Assembly (NCBI RefSeq): GCF_009754915.1
Contig: NZ_WPIK01000005.1
Location: forward strand, 62,001 to 126,000
Length of the DNA: 64,000 nt
Reading direction: 5' to 3'
From: Mucilaginibacter arboris
Lineage (GTDB): Bacteria > Bacteroidota > Bacteroidia > Sphingobacteriales > Sphingobacteriaceae
Positions 45,465-54,274 of this stretch are shown here, one piece after another. The first letter of the stretch is position 1. Each line of letters begins with the position of its first letter. The notes under the pieces were generated by a model that was not told the DNA's origin, did no database searches, and saw only the letters and a program-made list of their open reading frames with translations. The translations under genes and the position numbers were made by a program.

Positions 45465-46931
45465 TTAACCAAAAAGCAGCTGAAAGACCTCTTCAATCCG
45501 GCTTACGGCTTTTATTTCGATATTGTATCTCGAAAAATCCAGTTGTTTTTTATTTTTTCCCGCTGCCGGAAGATTGTATCTGGAGATAACAATCTGCTCG
45601 AAACCTAATTTTTCTGCTTCGGTAATACGTTGTTCGATACGGTTTACGGCACGGACTTCTCCTGATAAACCCAACTCACCGGCAAAACAGGTTTTAAAAG
45701 AAACCGGAATATCTTCATGCGAAGAAATGATTGCCGCTGCCAAACCCAAATCAATTGCCGGATCTTCTACACGGATCCCACCGGTAATATTCAGGAAAAC
45801 ATCTTTTGCGCTTAACCGGAAACCGCAGCGTTTTTCTAAAACAGCAAGCAGCATGTTCATCCTTTTATTATCAAAACCAGTAGCCGAACGTTGTGGCGTA
45901 CCATAAGGAGACGTGCTTACTAATGCTTGTGTTTCTATCAACATTGGTCGCATACCTTCTAAAGTTGCTGAAATAGTAATTCCACTTAAAGCTTCATCTC
46001 TTTGAGAAAGTAAAATTTCTGAAGGATTGGAAACTTCGCGCAAACCTTCTCCCTGCATCTCATAAATTCCCAGTTCGGAAGAAGAACCAAAACGGTTTTT
46101 GATCGTGCGTAAAATTCGGTAAACATGATGCCTGTCGCCTTCAAACTGCAAAACTGTATCAACCATGTGTTCCAGTATCTTCGGTCCGGCAATAGCGCCG
46201 TCTTTGGTAATATGACCGATCAGGAAAACTGGTGTTGCGGTTTCCTTGGCAAAACGCATTAATTCGGCCGTACATTCGCGAACCTGCGAAACGCTTCCGG
46301 GCGTAGATTCAATGTGAGCAGAATGTAACGTTTGGATAGAATCAATAATGACCAGATCAGGTTCTATCAATTCAATTTGCTTGAATATGTTTTGGGTAGA
46401 AGTTTCTACCAGAATATATGGGTTATTAATTTTAGTGGTAAAAGAAGCACTGATCCGTTCAGAACGCATTTTAATTTGTCGCTCACTTTCCTCACCAGAA
46501 ACGTAAAGCACTTTAATGCCCGGCATAATTAAAGCTAATTGCAGCATTAAAGTCGATTTACCAATTCCCGGTTCGCCGCCAATTAAAACCAAGGAACCGC
46601 CAACAATTCCTCCGCCTAAAACCCGGTTCAGTTCTTTATCATGCGTGATGAGCCGGTCTTCTTCTGAAAAAACAATTTCTGAAACCGGAACTGGTTTATT
46701 TGCACGTTGCGAACTGCTTTTGGCTGGTTTCCATTCAGGTATGGCAGTATTTGGCTTTTCAATTACTTCTTCCACAAAAGTATTCCATTGCCCGCAGGAT
46801 GGACATTTACCCAACCATTTTGGTGCTTCAAAGCCGCAGCTTTGGCAGAAATAAGTTGTTTTGCTTTTAGCCAATTTATTTTTAAGATTAGAAGATTGAG
46901 AAATGATTACAGGATTAATTGCCTTAAACAT
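45465..46931 (-). CDS. radA: DNA repair protein RadA
   Basis: 488 residues if translation starts at the first ATG (46929-46931), but canonical RadA begins at the residue equal to codon 20, a TTG at 46872-46874 (LAKSKTTYFCQSCG), so the N-terminal extension is doubtful. Features: zinc finger CQSCG/CPSCG, Walker A GGEPGIGKST, the RadA-specific KNRFG motif, and the Lon-like C-terminal domain (FLNITGGIRVEDPAIDLGLA). RadA promotes branch migration during recombination and, in several bacteria, natural transformation. A GAAGC-type motif copy is in frame at 46437-46451. Confidence 0.93.
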   Translation of the reverse strand: MFKAINPVIISQSSNLKNKLAKSKTTYFCQSCGFEAPKWLGKCPSCGQWNTFVEEVIEKPNTAIPEWKPAKSSSQRANKPVPVSEIVFSEEDRLITHDKELNRVLGGGIVGGSLVLIGGEPGIGKSTLMLQLALIMPGIKVLYVSGEESERQIKMRSERISASFTTKINNPYILVETSTQNIFKQIELIEPDLVIIDSIQTLHSAHIESTPGSVSQVRECTAELMRFAKETATPVFLIGHITKDGAIAGPKILEHMVDTVLQFEGDRHHVYRILRTIKNRFGSSSELGIYEMQGEGLREVSNPSEILLSQRDEALSGITISATLEGMRPMLIETQALVSTSPYGTPQRSATGFDNKRMNMLLAVLEKRCGFRLSAKDVFLNITGGIRVEDPAIDLGLAAAIISSHEDIPVSFKTCFAGELGLSGEVRAVNRIEQRITEAEKLGFEQIVISRYNLPAAGKNKKQLDFSRYNIEIKAVSRIEEVFQLLFG

Positions 46932-46995
46932 TTATTGAAGCATACAAATTACAGCTTTTTTACTAAGAAATGTTTGGTAAAAACAGCATATAAAA

Positions 46996-47051
46996 TTTCA
47001 GGTTTACGGTTTTACATTGTAGAACACAATTATAAAACCGTAAACCTGAAA
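46996..47051 (-). terminator. Long perfect inverted repeat downstream of RNase G gene region
   Basis: TTTCAGGTTTACGGTTTTA (46996-47014) is the exact reverse complement of 47033-47051, and the loop contains a second small inverted repeat ATTGT / ACAAT. It lies 15 nt beyond the RNase G stop and likely acts as the terminator for the minus-strand RNase G transcript. Confidence 0.75.
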
Positions 47052-47065
47052 TCGTAATCCGTAAA

Positions 47066-48616
47066 TTAAAGTTTAATTTCTTCGTCTTTGGAAGATAGAA
47101 AATGAAACTCGTTCATGGTATAATTGGGCATACTTTTAACCTTGATCCATTGATGATAATGAAAATACCATTTCATCTGGCGGTTATAAATGCCCCGTTT
47201 GATGTAAGCTTCAATAAAAGGGTGCACACAAAGGGTAATCCCCTTTTCATTTTGCTCCTGCAAAATGTAATTGAGGTTATTTTCGATATCGTCCAGTAAT
47301 AATACACTTGGACGAACCGTGCCGGTTCCATGGCAGGTTGGACAAATTTCGGAAGTAACAATATTCATTTCTGGACGAACACGCTGACGTGTAAGTTGTA
47401 CCAATCCGAATTTACTTGGCGGTAAAATAGTATGCTTTGCCCGGTCGAGCCGCATTTCATCACGCAAAAACTCAAAAAGGTCTTTACGGTTATTCGGTGT
47501 ATGCATATCGATAAAATCGATTACCACAATGCCGCCCATATCGCGTAAACGCAATTGGCGTGCAATTTCTTTTGCGGCTTCTTTATTTACCTGGAAAGCA
47601 TTTTCCTCCTGGTTTTCTTTGCTTGCCGTGCGGTTACCGCTGTTTACATCAATTACATGCAAAGCTTCGGTATGCTCAATCACTAAATAAGCCCCGCCCG
47701 GAAGGTTAACGGTTTTACCGAAAGCAGATTTAATTTGCTTTTCGATACCATAATGCTCGAAAATAGGAACACCGTTTTTATGCAGCTTTACTATTTTTTC
47801 TAAGTCAGGAGAAATTTCCTGCACATAAGAACGGACCTCTTCAAAAATAGATTGCTCATTTACGGTGATACTTTGAAAATCAGCATTCAATAAATCACGC
47901 AATAGCGTTGAAGTCCGGTCAATCTCACCTAAAATCTTTTTTGCCGGTTCTGTTGCTGGCAAACGGGTCATAAAAGCTTCCCATTTGGCAACCAGGTCCA
48001 GCAAATCTTTTTGCATTTCCTCTACGCCTTTATCCTCTGAAACCGTACGGATAATTACGCCAAAATTTTTGGGTTTGATGCTTTCTATAATCTTTCGCAA
48101 CCGGGTACGCTCGGTATTGCTTTTGATCTTTTTAGATATAGAAATAGCATCCGAAAAAGGCACAAGCACCACATACCGGCCTGCAATAGACAGATCGGAA
48201 CTTAGCCTTGGGCCTTTTGTAGAAATCGGTTCTTTCGCAATTTGAACCGGTATCAGCTGGTTTTTACTTAAAATATCAGCAATTTTACCAGATTTGGTAA
48301 TATCCTGTTCAAAAGTAAAATTGTCCAGCAGTTTTGATTTGTAACTTCCGCCACGAACTGTTTTAGCCAGTTTTAGTAAAGACTGCACCTGCGAACCCAG
48401 ATCAAGGTAATGCAGGAAAGCATCTTTTTCATAGCCCACATCAACAAAAGCAGCATTTAAGCTGGGCATGATCTTTTTGATCCGCCCAAGGTAAATATCG
48501 CCAACTGTGTAATTGTTGTTGATCTGATCTTTATGAAGCTCTACAAGCTGCTTGTTTTGCAACAAAGCAATGGTTGCTCCAGCCGGGGAAGCATCGATAA
48601 CTAATTCCTTTATCAA
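47066..48616 (-). CDS. rng: Ribonuclease E/G family protein
   Basis: 516 residues beginning MIKELVIDASPAGATIALLQ. An S1 domain with DVGYEKDAFLHYLDLG is followed by the RNase H-like and DNase I-like core with EHTEALHVIDVNSG, the catalytic Asp block GGIVVIDFIDMHTPNNRKDL, and the zinc-link CPTCHGTG. The length matches RNase G rather than the longer RNase E. It processes rRNA and mRNA. It is the last gene of a minus-strand group beginning at mutY's divergent neighbour HU. Confidence 0.94.
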   Translation of the reverse strand: MIKELVIDASPAGATIALLQNKQLVELHKDQINNNYTVGDIYLGRIKKIMPSLNAAFVDVGYEKDAFLHYLDLGSQVQSLLKLAKTVRGGSYKSKLLDNFTFEQDITKSGKIADILSKNQLIPVQIAKEPISTKGPRLSSDLSIAGRYVVLVPFSDAISISKKIKSNTERTRLRKIIESIKPKNFGVIIRTVSEDKGVEEMQKDLLDLVAKWEAFMTRLPATEPAKKILGEIDRTSTLLRDLLNADFQSITVNEQSIFEEVRSYVQEISPDLEKIVKLHKNGVPIFEHYGIEKQIKSAFGKTVNLPGGAYLVIEHTEALHVIDVNSGNRTASKENQEENAFQVNKEAAKEIARQLRLRDMGGIVVIDFIDMHTPNNRKDLFEFLRDEMRLDRAKHTILPPSKFGLVQLTRQRVRPEMNIVTSEICPTCHGTGTVRPSVLLLDDIENNLNYILQEQNEKGITLCVHPFIEAYIKRGIYNRQMKWYFHYHQWIKVKSMPNYTMNEFHFLSSKDEEIKL

Positions 48617-48692
48617 TTGCTAACTCCTTAGTAACAGAAATATATCCGTTATATATTAAAATATCAGGTAAATTATCAGAAAAACAAGAAAA

Positions 48693-48715
48693 GGCTCTCT
48701 GTAATACAGAGTGCC
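48693..48715 (-). terminator. Terminator after the small basic protein gene
   Basis: GGC-T-CTCTGT and ACAGAG-T-GCC form a stem with a TAA-type loop; on the minus strand it is followed by a T-rich run. It ends transcription of the 48736-50021 genes. Confidence 0.65.
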
Positions 48716-48735
48716 CAAAATGTTAAAAGAGTAGC

Positions 48736-48825
48736 TTACTTCTTTTTATGTCTGTTTTTTCTTAAACGTTTTTTACGTTTGTGGGTGGCCATTTTATGAC
48801 GTTTTCTTTTTTTACCGCTTGGCAT
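48736..48825 (-). CDS. 29-residue highly basic conserved protein (ribosomal bTHX/AURKAIP1-like)
   Basis: ATG at 48823-48825 opens a 29-codon frame rich in Lys, Arg and His: MPSGKKRKRHKMATHK and then RKKRLRKNRHKKK before TAA. Such tiny basic proteins, often annotated as AURKAIP1/COX24-domain or THX-like, are conserved in Bacteroidota and are probably ribosome-associated. It is too short for standard gene calls. The sequence AAAAGAAGTTATG at its start resembles the interspersed motif. The location upstream of rng fits an RNA/translation role. Confidence 0.85.
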   Translation of the reverse strand: MPSGKKRKRHKMATHKRKKRLRKNRHKKK

Positions 48826-48849
48826 AACTTCTTTTAATTAGATTATTAT

Positions 48850-49716
48850 TTAATTTTTTAACTCTTTAATGTATTCGTCCATTTTCTGGTTGAAAGCAGG
48901 GTCGCCTGCCATTTCTTTACATCTTTGGTAAGCTGCAATAGCTTCTGGCTTCATGCCCAGCTGCTTGTAGCTTTCTGCCAGATAAAAGCATGGTTCTAAT
49001 TCTGGTTTCTGTTCAACAACTGTTTTAAACCGTTGAACGGCTTTTTCAAACTGACCAGATTTCATCGAAAATAACCCTAAGTTTAAATTCGCTTTCAGGT
49101 TTTTGGGGTCTTTAGCAACTACACCTAATAATAAGGATATACCCGCCATAGGGCTTGGTGCGCCGCCATTAACATAAGCAATGCCCAATCCGGTTTGTGC
49201 ATCTAAATTATCCGGTGCCAATTGCATCGCCTTTTTAAAAGATTCTACTGCATTTGTTAAAAATGTAGGTTGTGCTACCGTATCCTGGGTTAATTTGTAA
49301 GCATCATTAAAATGATTGCCTGCATTTAACCAGTTTTCCAGCTTATTTTCTTTTCTTGCTATCGATAAGTAATAAAAAGCGGCTGGTGCCGGTACATTTA
49401 CATCGTCCCAGGTATGGGCAAGATCTTTTGCGATAGCTAATTTTTCCTGATCAGAAGCTGCACTTTTAAGCTGTGCTTCTTTATCCGAAATTTCTGCTGC
49501 CATTTGCGGCGTTAACAATTTTTTAGCAGCAATTGCTACATAATCTTCGTCAATCTGATTAGTTGGCTGCTCTTCATGTTGCATTGCCCCACCTGTTGCC
49601 CCAGGCCTTGTACGTTCTTCTTTCGGCCTGATCAATCCTTTTACGGGTAAAGAAAATAAATAGGCCATCATTGCAACAATTAGTACAATTACTCCTATTT
49701 GTTTCTTTCTCATCAC
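48850..49716 (-). CDS. Membrane-anchored TPR protein
   Basis: 288 residues. One N-terminal membrane helix (about 7-23, IGVIVLIVAMMAYLFSL) and a periplasmic or exposed helical region of at least four TPR-like units (about 150-285: AVESFKKAMQLAPDNLDAQTGLGIAYV; KNLKANLNLGLFSMKSGQFEKA; ELEPCFYLAESYKQLGMKPEAIAAYQ). It is a scaffold-type protein of unknown partner. It directly follows HU by 6 nt, probably in one transcript. Confidence 0.82.
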   Translation of the reverse strand: MMRKKQIGVIVLIVAMMAYLFSLPVKGLIRPKEERTRPGATGGAMQHEEQPTNQIDEDYVAIAAKKLLTPQMAAEISDKEAQLKSAASDQEKLAIAKDLAHTWDDVNVPAPAAFYYLSIARKENKLENWLNAGNHFNDAYKLTQDTVAQPTFLTNAVESFKKAMQLAPDNLDAQTGLGIAYVNGGAPSPMAGISLLLGVVAKDPKNLKANLNLGLFSMKSGQFEKAVQRFKTVVEQKPELEPCFYLAESYKQLGMKPEAIAAYQRCKEMAGDPAFNQKMDEYIKELKN

Positions 49717-49721
49717 AAAAA

Positions 49722-50021
49722 TTATTTATCTGATTTTGATTTGTTACCTGTGCGTACTTTTTCTACAAAAGTTTTTGCAGGTTTAAAGCTTGGAATAAAA
49801 TGCTCAGGAATAATAATAGCTGTATTTTTAGAGATGTTACGCGCCGTTTTTTCGGCCCTCTTTTTAACAACAAAACTACCAAAGCCACGTACGTAAACGT
49901 TATCGCCACCAACCATTGCTCCTTTTACCACCTTAAAAAAGGCCTCAACTGTTTCCTGTACATCTACTTTTTCTATCCCGGTCTTGGTAGAAATCTCAGA
50001 TATAATCTCTGCTTTAGTCAT
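49722..50021 (-). CDS. hup: HU family DNA-binding protein
   Basis: 99 residues starting MTKAEIISEISTKTGIEKVD, with the HU signature GFGSFVVKKRAEKTARN and the DNA-binding arm region ISKNTAIIIPEHFIPSFKPAKTF. HU bends and compacts DNA. Length and motif are standard. It is divergent from mutY with a short shared intergenic region. Confidence 0.96.
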   Translation of the reverse strand: MTKAEIISEISTKTGIEKVDVQETVEAFFKVVKGAMVGGDNVYVRGFGSFVVKKRAEKTARNISKNTAIIIPEHFIPSFKPAKTFVEKVRTGNKSKSDK

Positions 50022-50143
50022 CTGCTGTTTGTTCTTATTTAATTGTAATACTTAAAGTGTTTTGGGGTTGCAAAAGTATTGCTTTAAAACGAAACAGCGA
50101 AAAAAAAAACAGTTTTTTTATTTACACATCTGCCTAACAATGA

Positions 50144-50173
50144 TTTGGTTAGCATTTTAGGTGTGTATTTTTG
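50144..50173 (+). promoter_or_regulatory. Complete Bacteroidota promoter for mutY
   Basis: TTTG at 50144-50147 as the -33 element, an 18-nt spacer, and TATTTTTG at 50166-50173 as the -7 element; the ATG is 4 nt further. Transcription would begin essentially at the start codon. Confidence 0.6.
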
Positions 50174-50177
50174 CCGG

Positions 50178-51257
50178 ATGAATTGGAGCGATGAAATACA
50201 AAACTGGTACCTGCAACACAAACGAGGCTTGCCCTGGCGCAACACAACTGATGCTTATACCATCTGGCTTTCCGAAGTAATTTTGCAGCAAACGCGGGTA
50301 GAACAAGGTATGCCTTATTTTTATCGTTTCCTGGAAAAATATCCCGATGTAACTGCTTTTGCCAAAGCAACAGAAGATGAAATTTTGAAGCTCTGGCAAG
50401 GTTTGGGCTATTATTCGAGGGGAAGAAATATGCTGACTACTGCACGCCAAATCTTAGAAGATAAAGAAGGAATTTTTCCAACTACTTACAATGAACTGAT
50501 CAAATTAAAAGGCATTGGCGAATATACGGCTGCAGCCATCTCTTCTTTTGCTGCGGATGAAGCCAAAGCCGTAGTGGATGGCAATGTTTACCGGGTTTTA
50601 GCCAGATGGTTTGGTGTGGAAGAGCCTATCAATTCTCCGGCAGGAAAAAAGCTTTTTCAAACGTTAGCTGATGAAGTTTTAGACCGAAAACATCCGGGGC
50701 AACACAACCAGGCGATGATGGAATTTGGAGCGATGCTGTGCAAACCTAAAAATCCGGATTGCCCTATTTGTCCGGTCCGCGAAGCTTGTAACGCTTATCA
50801 AACCAACCGAATCAATTTATTACCGGTTAAACTAAAAACAGTAAAAATCCGGGAACGATATTTCAATTATTTTTTAATAAACCAGGAGGACAAACTTTTG
50901 CTCAATAAAAGAAGCATGAATGATATTTGGGCAAACATGTACGATTTGCCTTTGATTGAAACAGCAGCTTATACGCCCATAGAAAATCTTGCTGCACTTC
51001 CAGAATTCAAAAGTTTTTTTGGTGATGAAGCTGCTATTATTTCTACCTCTCCTATCAGAAAACATGTTTTAACGCATCAGCGTATTTTTGCACATTTTAT
51101 CCATCTTCAGCTTAAATCTGCTGAAATTAATATGCAGCCTTCCTGGTTTTATACATCTTTTGATTCTTTAGAGAAGCTTGCCATGCCTAAAATTATTTAT
51201 CAATTTTTAAATGAATTTCATCATTTACATGGAATGCAATCGCAGCTTTTATTTTAG
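50178..51257 (+). CDS. mutY: A/G-specific adenine glycosylase MutY
   Basis: 359 residues from ATG 50178 (MNWSDEIQNWYL); an in-frame upstream codon at 50145 lies in the promoter and is rejected. Visible features are the active-site Glu in WLSEVILQQTRVEQ, the helix-hairpin-helix LKGIGEYTAAAIS with catalytic Asp in VVDGNVYRV, the 4Fe-4S ligands C-x6-C-x2-C-x5-C (CKPKNPDCPICPVREAC), and a C-terminal NUDIX-like domain for 8-oxoG recognition. It removes adenine mispaired with 8-oxoguanine. A GAAGC-type motif is in frame at 50904-50918. Confidence 0.96.
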   Translation: MNWSDEIQNWYLQHKRGLPWRNTTDAYTIWLSEVILQQTRVEQGMPYFYRFLEKYPDVTAFAKATEDEILKLWQGLGYYSRGRNMLTTARQILEDKEGIFPTTYNELIKLKGIGEYTAAAISSFAADEAKAVVDGNVYRVLARWFGVEEPINSPAGKKLFQTLADEVLDRKHPGQHNQAMMEFGAMLCKPKNPDCPICPVREACNAYQTNRINLLPVKLKTVKIRERYFNYFLINQEDKLLLNKRSMNDIWANMYDLPLIETAAYTPIENLAALPEFKSFFGDEAAIISTSPIRKHVLTHQRIFAHFIHLQLKSAEINMQPSWFYTSFDSLEKLAMPKIIYQFLNEFHHLHGMQSQLLF

Positions 51258-51272
51258 TTGATGGAATTTATG

Positions 51273-51317
51273 CCATAAAAGAAGCATTCTGAAATTAATC
51301 AGGATGCTTCTTTTATC
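51273..51317. terminator. Hairpin formed by an inverted motif pair
   Basis: CCATAAAAGAAGCATT (51273-51288) and GATGCTTCTTTTATC (51303-51317) form a stem of at least 17 pairs with CTGA/TCAG extending it. It sits between convergent mutY and the DPP-IV gene. Each strand ends in a T-rich side, so it can end both transcripts. Confidence 0.8.
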
Positions 51318-51327
51318 ACCTAAAAAT

Positions 51328-53508
51328 CTACCTCGCTCCCGGCGGACAATGTTCTTTTAAAAATTGGGTATAAGTGCTTGCCAAATGGCGCCTCGTTCCT
51401 GCACCTTCTGAAATGGAATGCGTTCTGTTTGGATAACTCATCAACTGAAAAACTTTGTTGTTTTTAATCAACTCGTTTATCATTTGCTCGGCGTTGTTAT
51501 AATGCACGTTGTCATCGCCCGTTCCATGAATCAGCAATAAATTTCCGCGTAAACCCTGAACATGACTTAAAGGAGATCCATCTACAAAATAATGTTTATC
51601 CTCCGGCAGCAAACCCATGTAACGTTCCTGGTAAATATTATCGTAGTTCAACTGGTTATCAACCGCGGCAACAGAAATACCGGTTTTGTAAATATCCGGG
51701 TATTGGAACATCAGGTTTAAGGTAGATGACCCGCCACCGCTCCAGCCCCAAACGGCAACACGGCTGGTATCAATATAAGGTCGTTTTAAAACTTCTTTCG
51801 CGCCCATTGCCTGATCGCGGATATTTAGCAAACCAATTTGATGATAAATTGCTTTGCGCCATTCGCGTCCTTTTGGTGCCGGCGATCCGCGGTTATCCAG
51901 CGAAGCATAAATATAACCATCGTTAGCCATATTGCCGGCGTATAAAAAGTTGAAACCTGTTCCGTAAGTATCTTTAACCGTTTGGTCGGCCGGTTCCCCA
52001 TAAACATAGAATACAATTGGGTATTTTTTGGCCGGGTCAAAGTTGGTTGGCTTTACCATCCAGCCGTCTATTGTTACACCATCTGCTGTTTTTACCCTAA
52101 AAAATTCCGGTTTATTAACCGTTGCATTACGAGGGCGGGAAGAAGCCGGATTATTGCCAATTGCCTGATGTGCAGGCAGGGAAACGACATCAGAAACAGG
52201 ATAAGTATAGCTGTTTGAAAAATCATGTAAAGCCACTTTTCCGTTAGGGGAAATATCGTACGAATGCGTTCCGGGTTCATCGGCTGGTGTAACCCGTTCT
52301 GCTTTTCCGCTTCCGTTTAAGCTGATTTTATAGAGGTAAGCTTGTGTAGCATTATCCGGCGAAGCCATAAAATAAATGATGCCATCTTTTTCGTCGATGC
52401 GTTCTATGCTCATTACATCAAAGTTGCCTTTGGTCAGCAGCTTTTCCTTACCATTTCTGTTGATATTGTAAATATGCCGCCAGCCATCTTTTTCGCTTAG
52501 CCAGATAAAACTTTTCCCTTGCTCTACCCAATCCCAACCTATCGCTTCCGCTTTTGCATCAATCCAGGCTTTATCAGTTTCGGCAGATACTGTTTTTACC
52601 TCACCAGAATTTGCATTGCATAACATGATCCTGCTTTCATTTTGCCTGCGGTTTAATTGCTGAATGATGAGTTCTGAAGAATTTGCAGCCCACTCCATCC
52701 GTGGAATATAATGTTGTACATCATCTCCCGGAACGTTCATCCAGGTAGTTTTACCATTACTTAACGAGATTACGCCAATTCTGCACCTGCTTGGATCTTG
52801 GCCAACAACAGGATATTCAACCGGAACCGTAAAAGGATAAAGCGAATCTGTTGTGTTCAGCATTAAATAATTTCTGATTTTATTGGCATCTATTTGCCAA
52901 TAAGCAATGGATTTTCCGTCGGGCGACCAGCGGAAACCGTCTCGGCAATCCAGTTCTTCTTCGTAAACCCAATCGAATGTGCCGTTTATCAGTTTTTTTG
53001 TTCCGTTTGATGTTAGTTTGCTAACTGTGCCTGATGCTATATCTTCTGTATAAATATTATGTTCGCTTACATAAGCAACTTTAGAAGCATCCGGAGAAAA
53101 TTTGGCAAACATTAAAGAAGAAGCAGGGCAATCCTTACCTATTTGTTTTAAAGTTTTTGTTGTGAGGTCTGCCACCCAGTAATCGCCCCGGGTGTTGTAG
53201 CGCCAAACTTTTTTGGTATTGGTGTAGATCAGTACTTTTTTGCCATCCTGAGAAAAAGCAAAACTGCGGATGGCAAGGGGTCCTGTTTTGCCCTGTGGTG
53301 TAAGCAATGCTGCATTTACCAGGGTAATGTCTTTAGATGGGCCAGCAATAGCTATTTGCACAATTGAACCATTTTGTGCCTGCATATAACTATTGCCGTC
53401 TTTTGTCCATTGCGTACCAGAACCAAACTGCGCGTTAGCTTGAAAAACAGTAACAAACTGAAAAATAAAGGCTGATAAAAACGTTGCCTTAAGTAGTTTT
53501 TGTATCAT
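51328..53508 (-). CDS. S9 family prolyl oligopeptidase (DPP-IV type)
   Basis: 726 residues from ATG 53508 (MIQKLLKATFLSAFIFQF signal peptide ending VFQANAQ); the longer frame to 53541 is not needed. N-terminal beta-propeller (repeated AFSQDGKKVLIYTN, KFSPDASKVAYVSE), then an alpha/beta-hydrolase domain with nucleophile GWSGGGS (about residue 590), Asp in HGTGDDNVH and His in SYPNRTHSI, the full catalytic triad. It cleaves X-Pro dipeptides, probably in the periplasm. Two ACAGT-type motifs fall inside (52082, 52586). Confidence 0.94.
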   Translation of the reverse strand: MIQKLLKATFLSAFIFQFVTVFQANAQFGSGTQWTKDGNSYMQAQNGSIVQIAIAGPSKDITLVNAALLTPQGKTGPLAIRSFAFSQDGKKVLIYTNTKKVWRYNTRGDYWVADLTTKTLKQIGKDCPASSLMFAKFSPDASKVAYVSEHNIYTEDIASGTVSKLTSNGTKKLINGTFDWVYEEELDCRDGFRWSPDGKSIAYWQIDANKIRNYLMLNTTDSLYPFTVPVEYPVVGQDPSRCRIGVISLSNGKTTWMNVPGDDVQHYIPRMEWAANSSELIIQQLNRRQNESRIMLCNANSGEVKTVSAETDKAWIDAKAEAIGWDWVEQGKSFIWLSEKDGWRHIYNINRNGKEKLLTKGNFDVMSIERIDEKDGIIYFMASPDNATQAYLYKISLNGSGKAERVTPADEPGTHSYDISPNGKVALHDFSNSYTYPVSDVVSLPAHQAIGNNPASSRPRNATVNKPEFFRVKTADGVTIDGWMVKPTNFDPAKKYPIVFYVYGEPADQTVKDTYGTGFNFLYAGNMANDGYIYASLDNRGSPAPKGREWRKAIYHQIGLLNIRDQAMGAKEVLKRPYIDTSRVAVWGWSGGGSSTLNLMFQYPDIYKTGISVAAVDNQLNYDNIYQERYMGLLPEDKHYFVDGSPLSHVQGLRGNLLLIHGTGDDNVHYNNAEQMINELIKNNKVFQLMSYPNRTHSISEGAGTRRHLASTYTQFLKEHCPPGAR

Positions 53509-53667
53509 GCAGGAATGAAATAAATCATGGAGATTAACCAAAGTAAGCCGATAAGCCTATCTTTTACAAGTAAAAATATTCATACAGTTTTTTTAGCAAA
53601 CCCAACTATTGCTTATTGCTAACAATATTAAATTTTTAATTAAAAACAAAAATTAAAATTTCACCAT

Positions 53668-54132
53668 TTAAGACAACAACCTTTGCCGTAATAAAAACTC
53701 CAATTGCCCATTGGAAACAGCCAGTTTATCGTTCATTTCTTTCAACTGCTGGTTGGCTTCATAAGCCTCAAAAGCTCTTTTTATCGTTGCATCCAACTCC
53801 TCTTCGTTCCAGGGCTTGGTTAAGTAATGATAAATTTTCCCTTTGTTAACTGCTTCTGTTACAGCACTTATGTCTGAATATCCGGTTAACAGGATACGCA
53901 TAGGATCAGGAAAACGTTCCAAAACTTTTTCTAAAAACTGCGTACCGGTCATGTTAGGCATCCGCTGGTCAGTAATGATAATTTCTACTGGTTCTGCTTC
54001 CAGTATTTTCATCGCTTCTATGGTATCAATAGCCGTAAAAACCTGGTATTTTATCCTAAATACAGCCTTAAAAGAAACCAGGTTGTTTTCCTCATCATCA
54101 ACATAAAGAATATTTATTTTTTTTTCTGACAT
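53668..54132 (-). CDS. Stand-alone response regulator receiver protein
   Basis: 154 residues: a CheY-like receiver with DDEEN acid pocket (12-16), phospho-acceptor D55 (TDQRMPN), T in LLTGYSD and K in YHYLTKPW, then a short helical tail (ATIKRAFEAYEANQQLKEMN) but no output domain. It closely resembles the receiver of the 59429 gene in sequence, including SFKA-F-x-Y and RILLTGYSDI blocks, so the two are likely paralogues. It is divergent from the E1-like gene, with a 142-nt shared region, and probably belongs to that module. Confidence 0.9.
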   Translation of the reverse strand: MSEKKINILYVDDEENNLVSFKAVFRIKYQVFTAIDTIEAMKILEAEPVEIIITDQRMPNMTGTQFLEKVLERFPDPMRILLTGYSDISAVTEAVNKGKIYHYLTKPWNEEELDATIKRAFEAYEANQQLKEMNDKLAVSNGQLEFLLRQRLLS

Positions 54133-54274
54133 GGTGTTGCTTTTAATATTAAATTTGGAAAGGAGCTACTACAAATATAATATTTACACTTTTCCATTAG
54201 GTTATTATTAATAACTAATATTAATTAAGCATAATTCTTTACCCTTAAAAAAAACTACAGTAATTAATCGCTCT

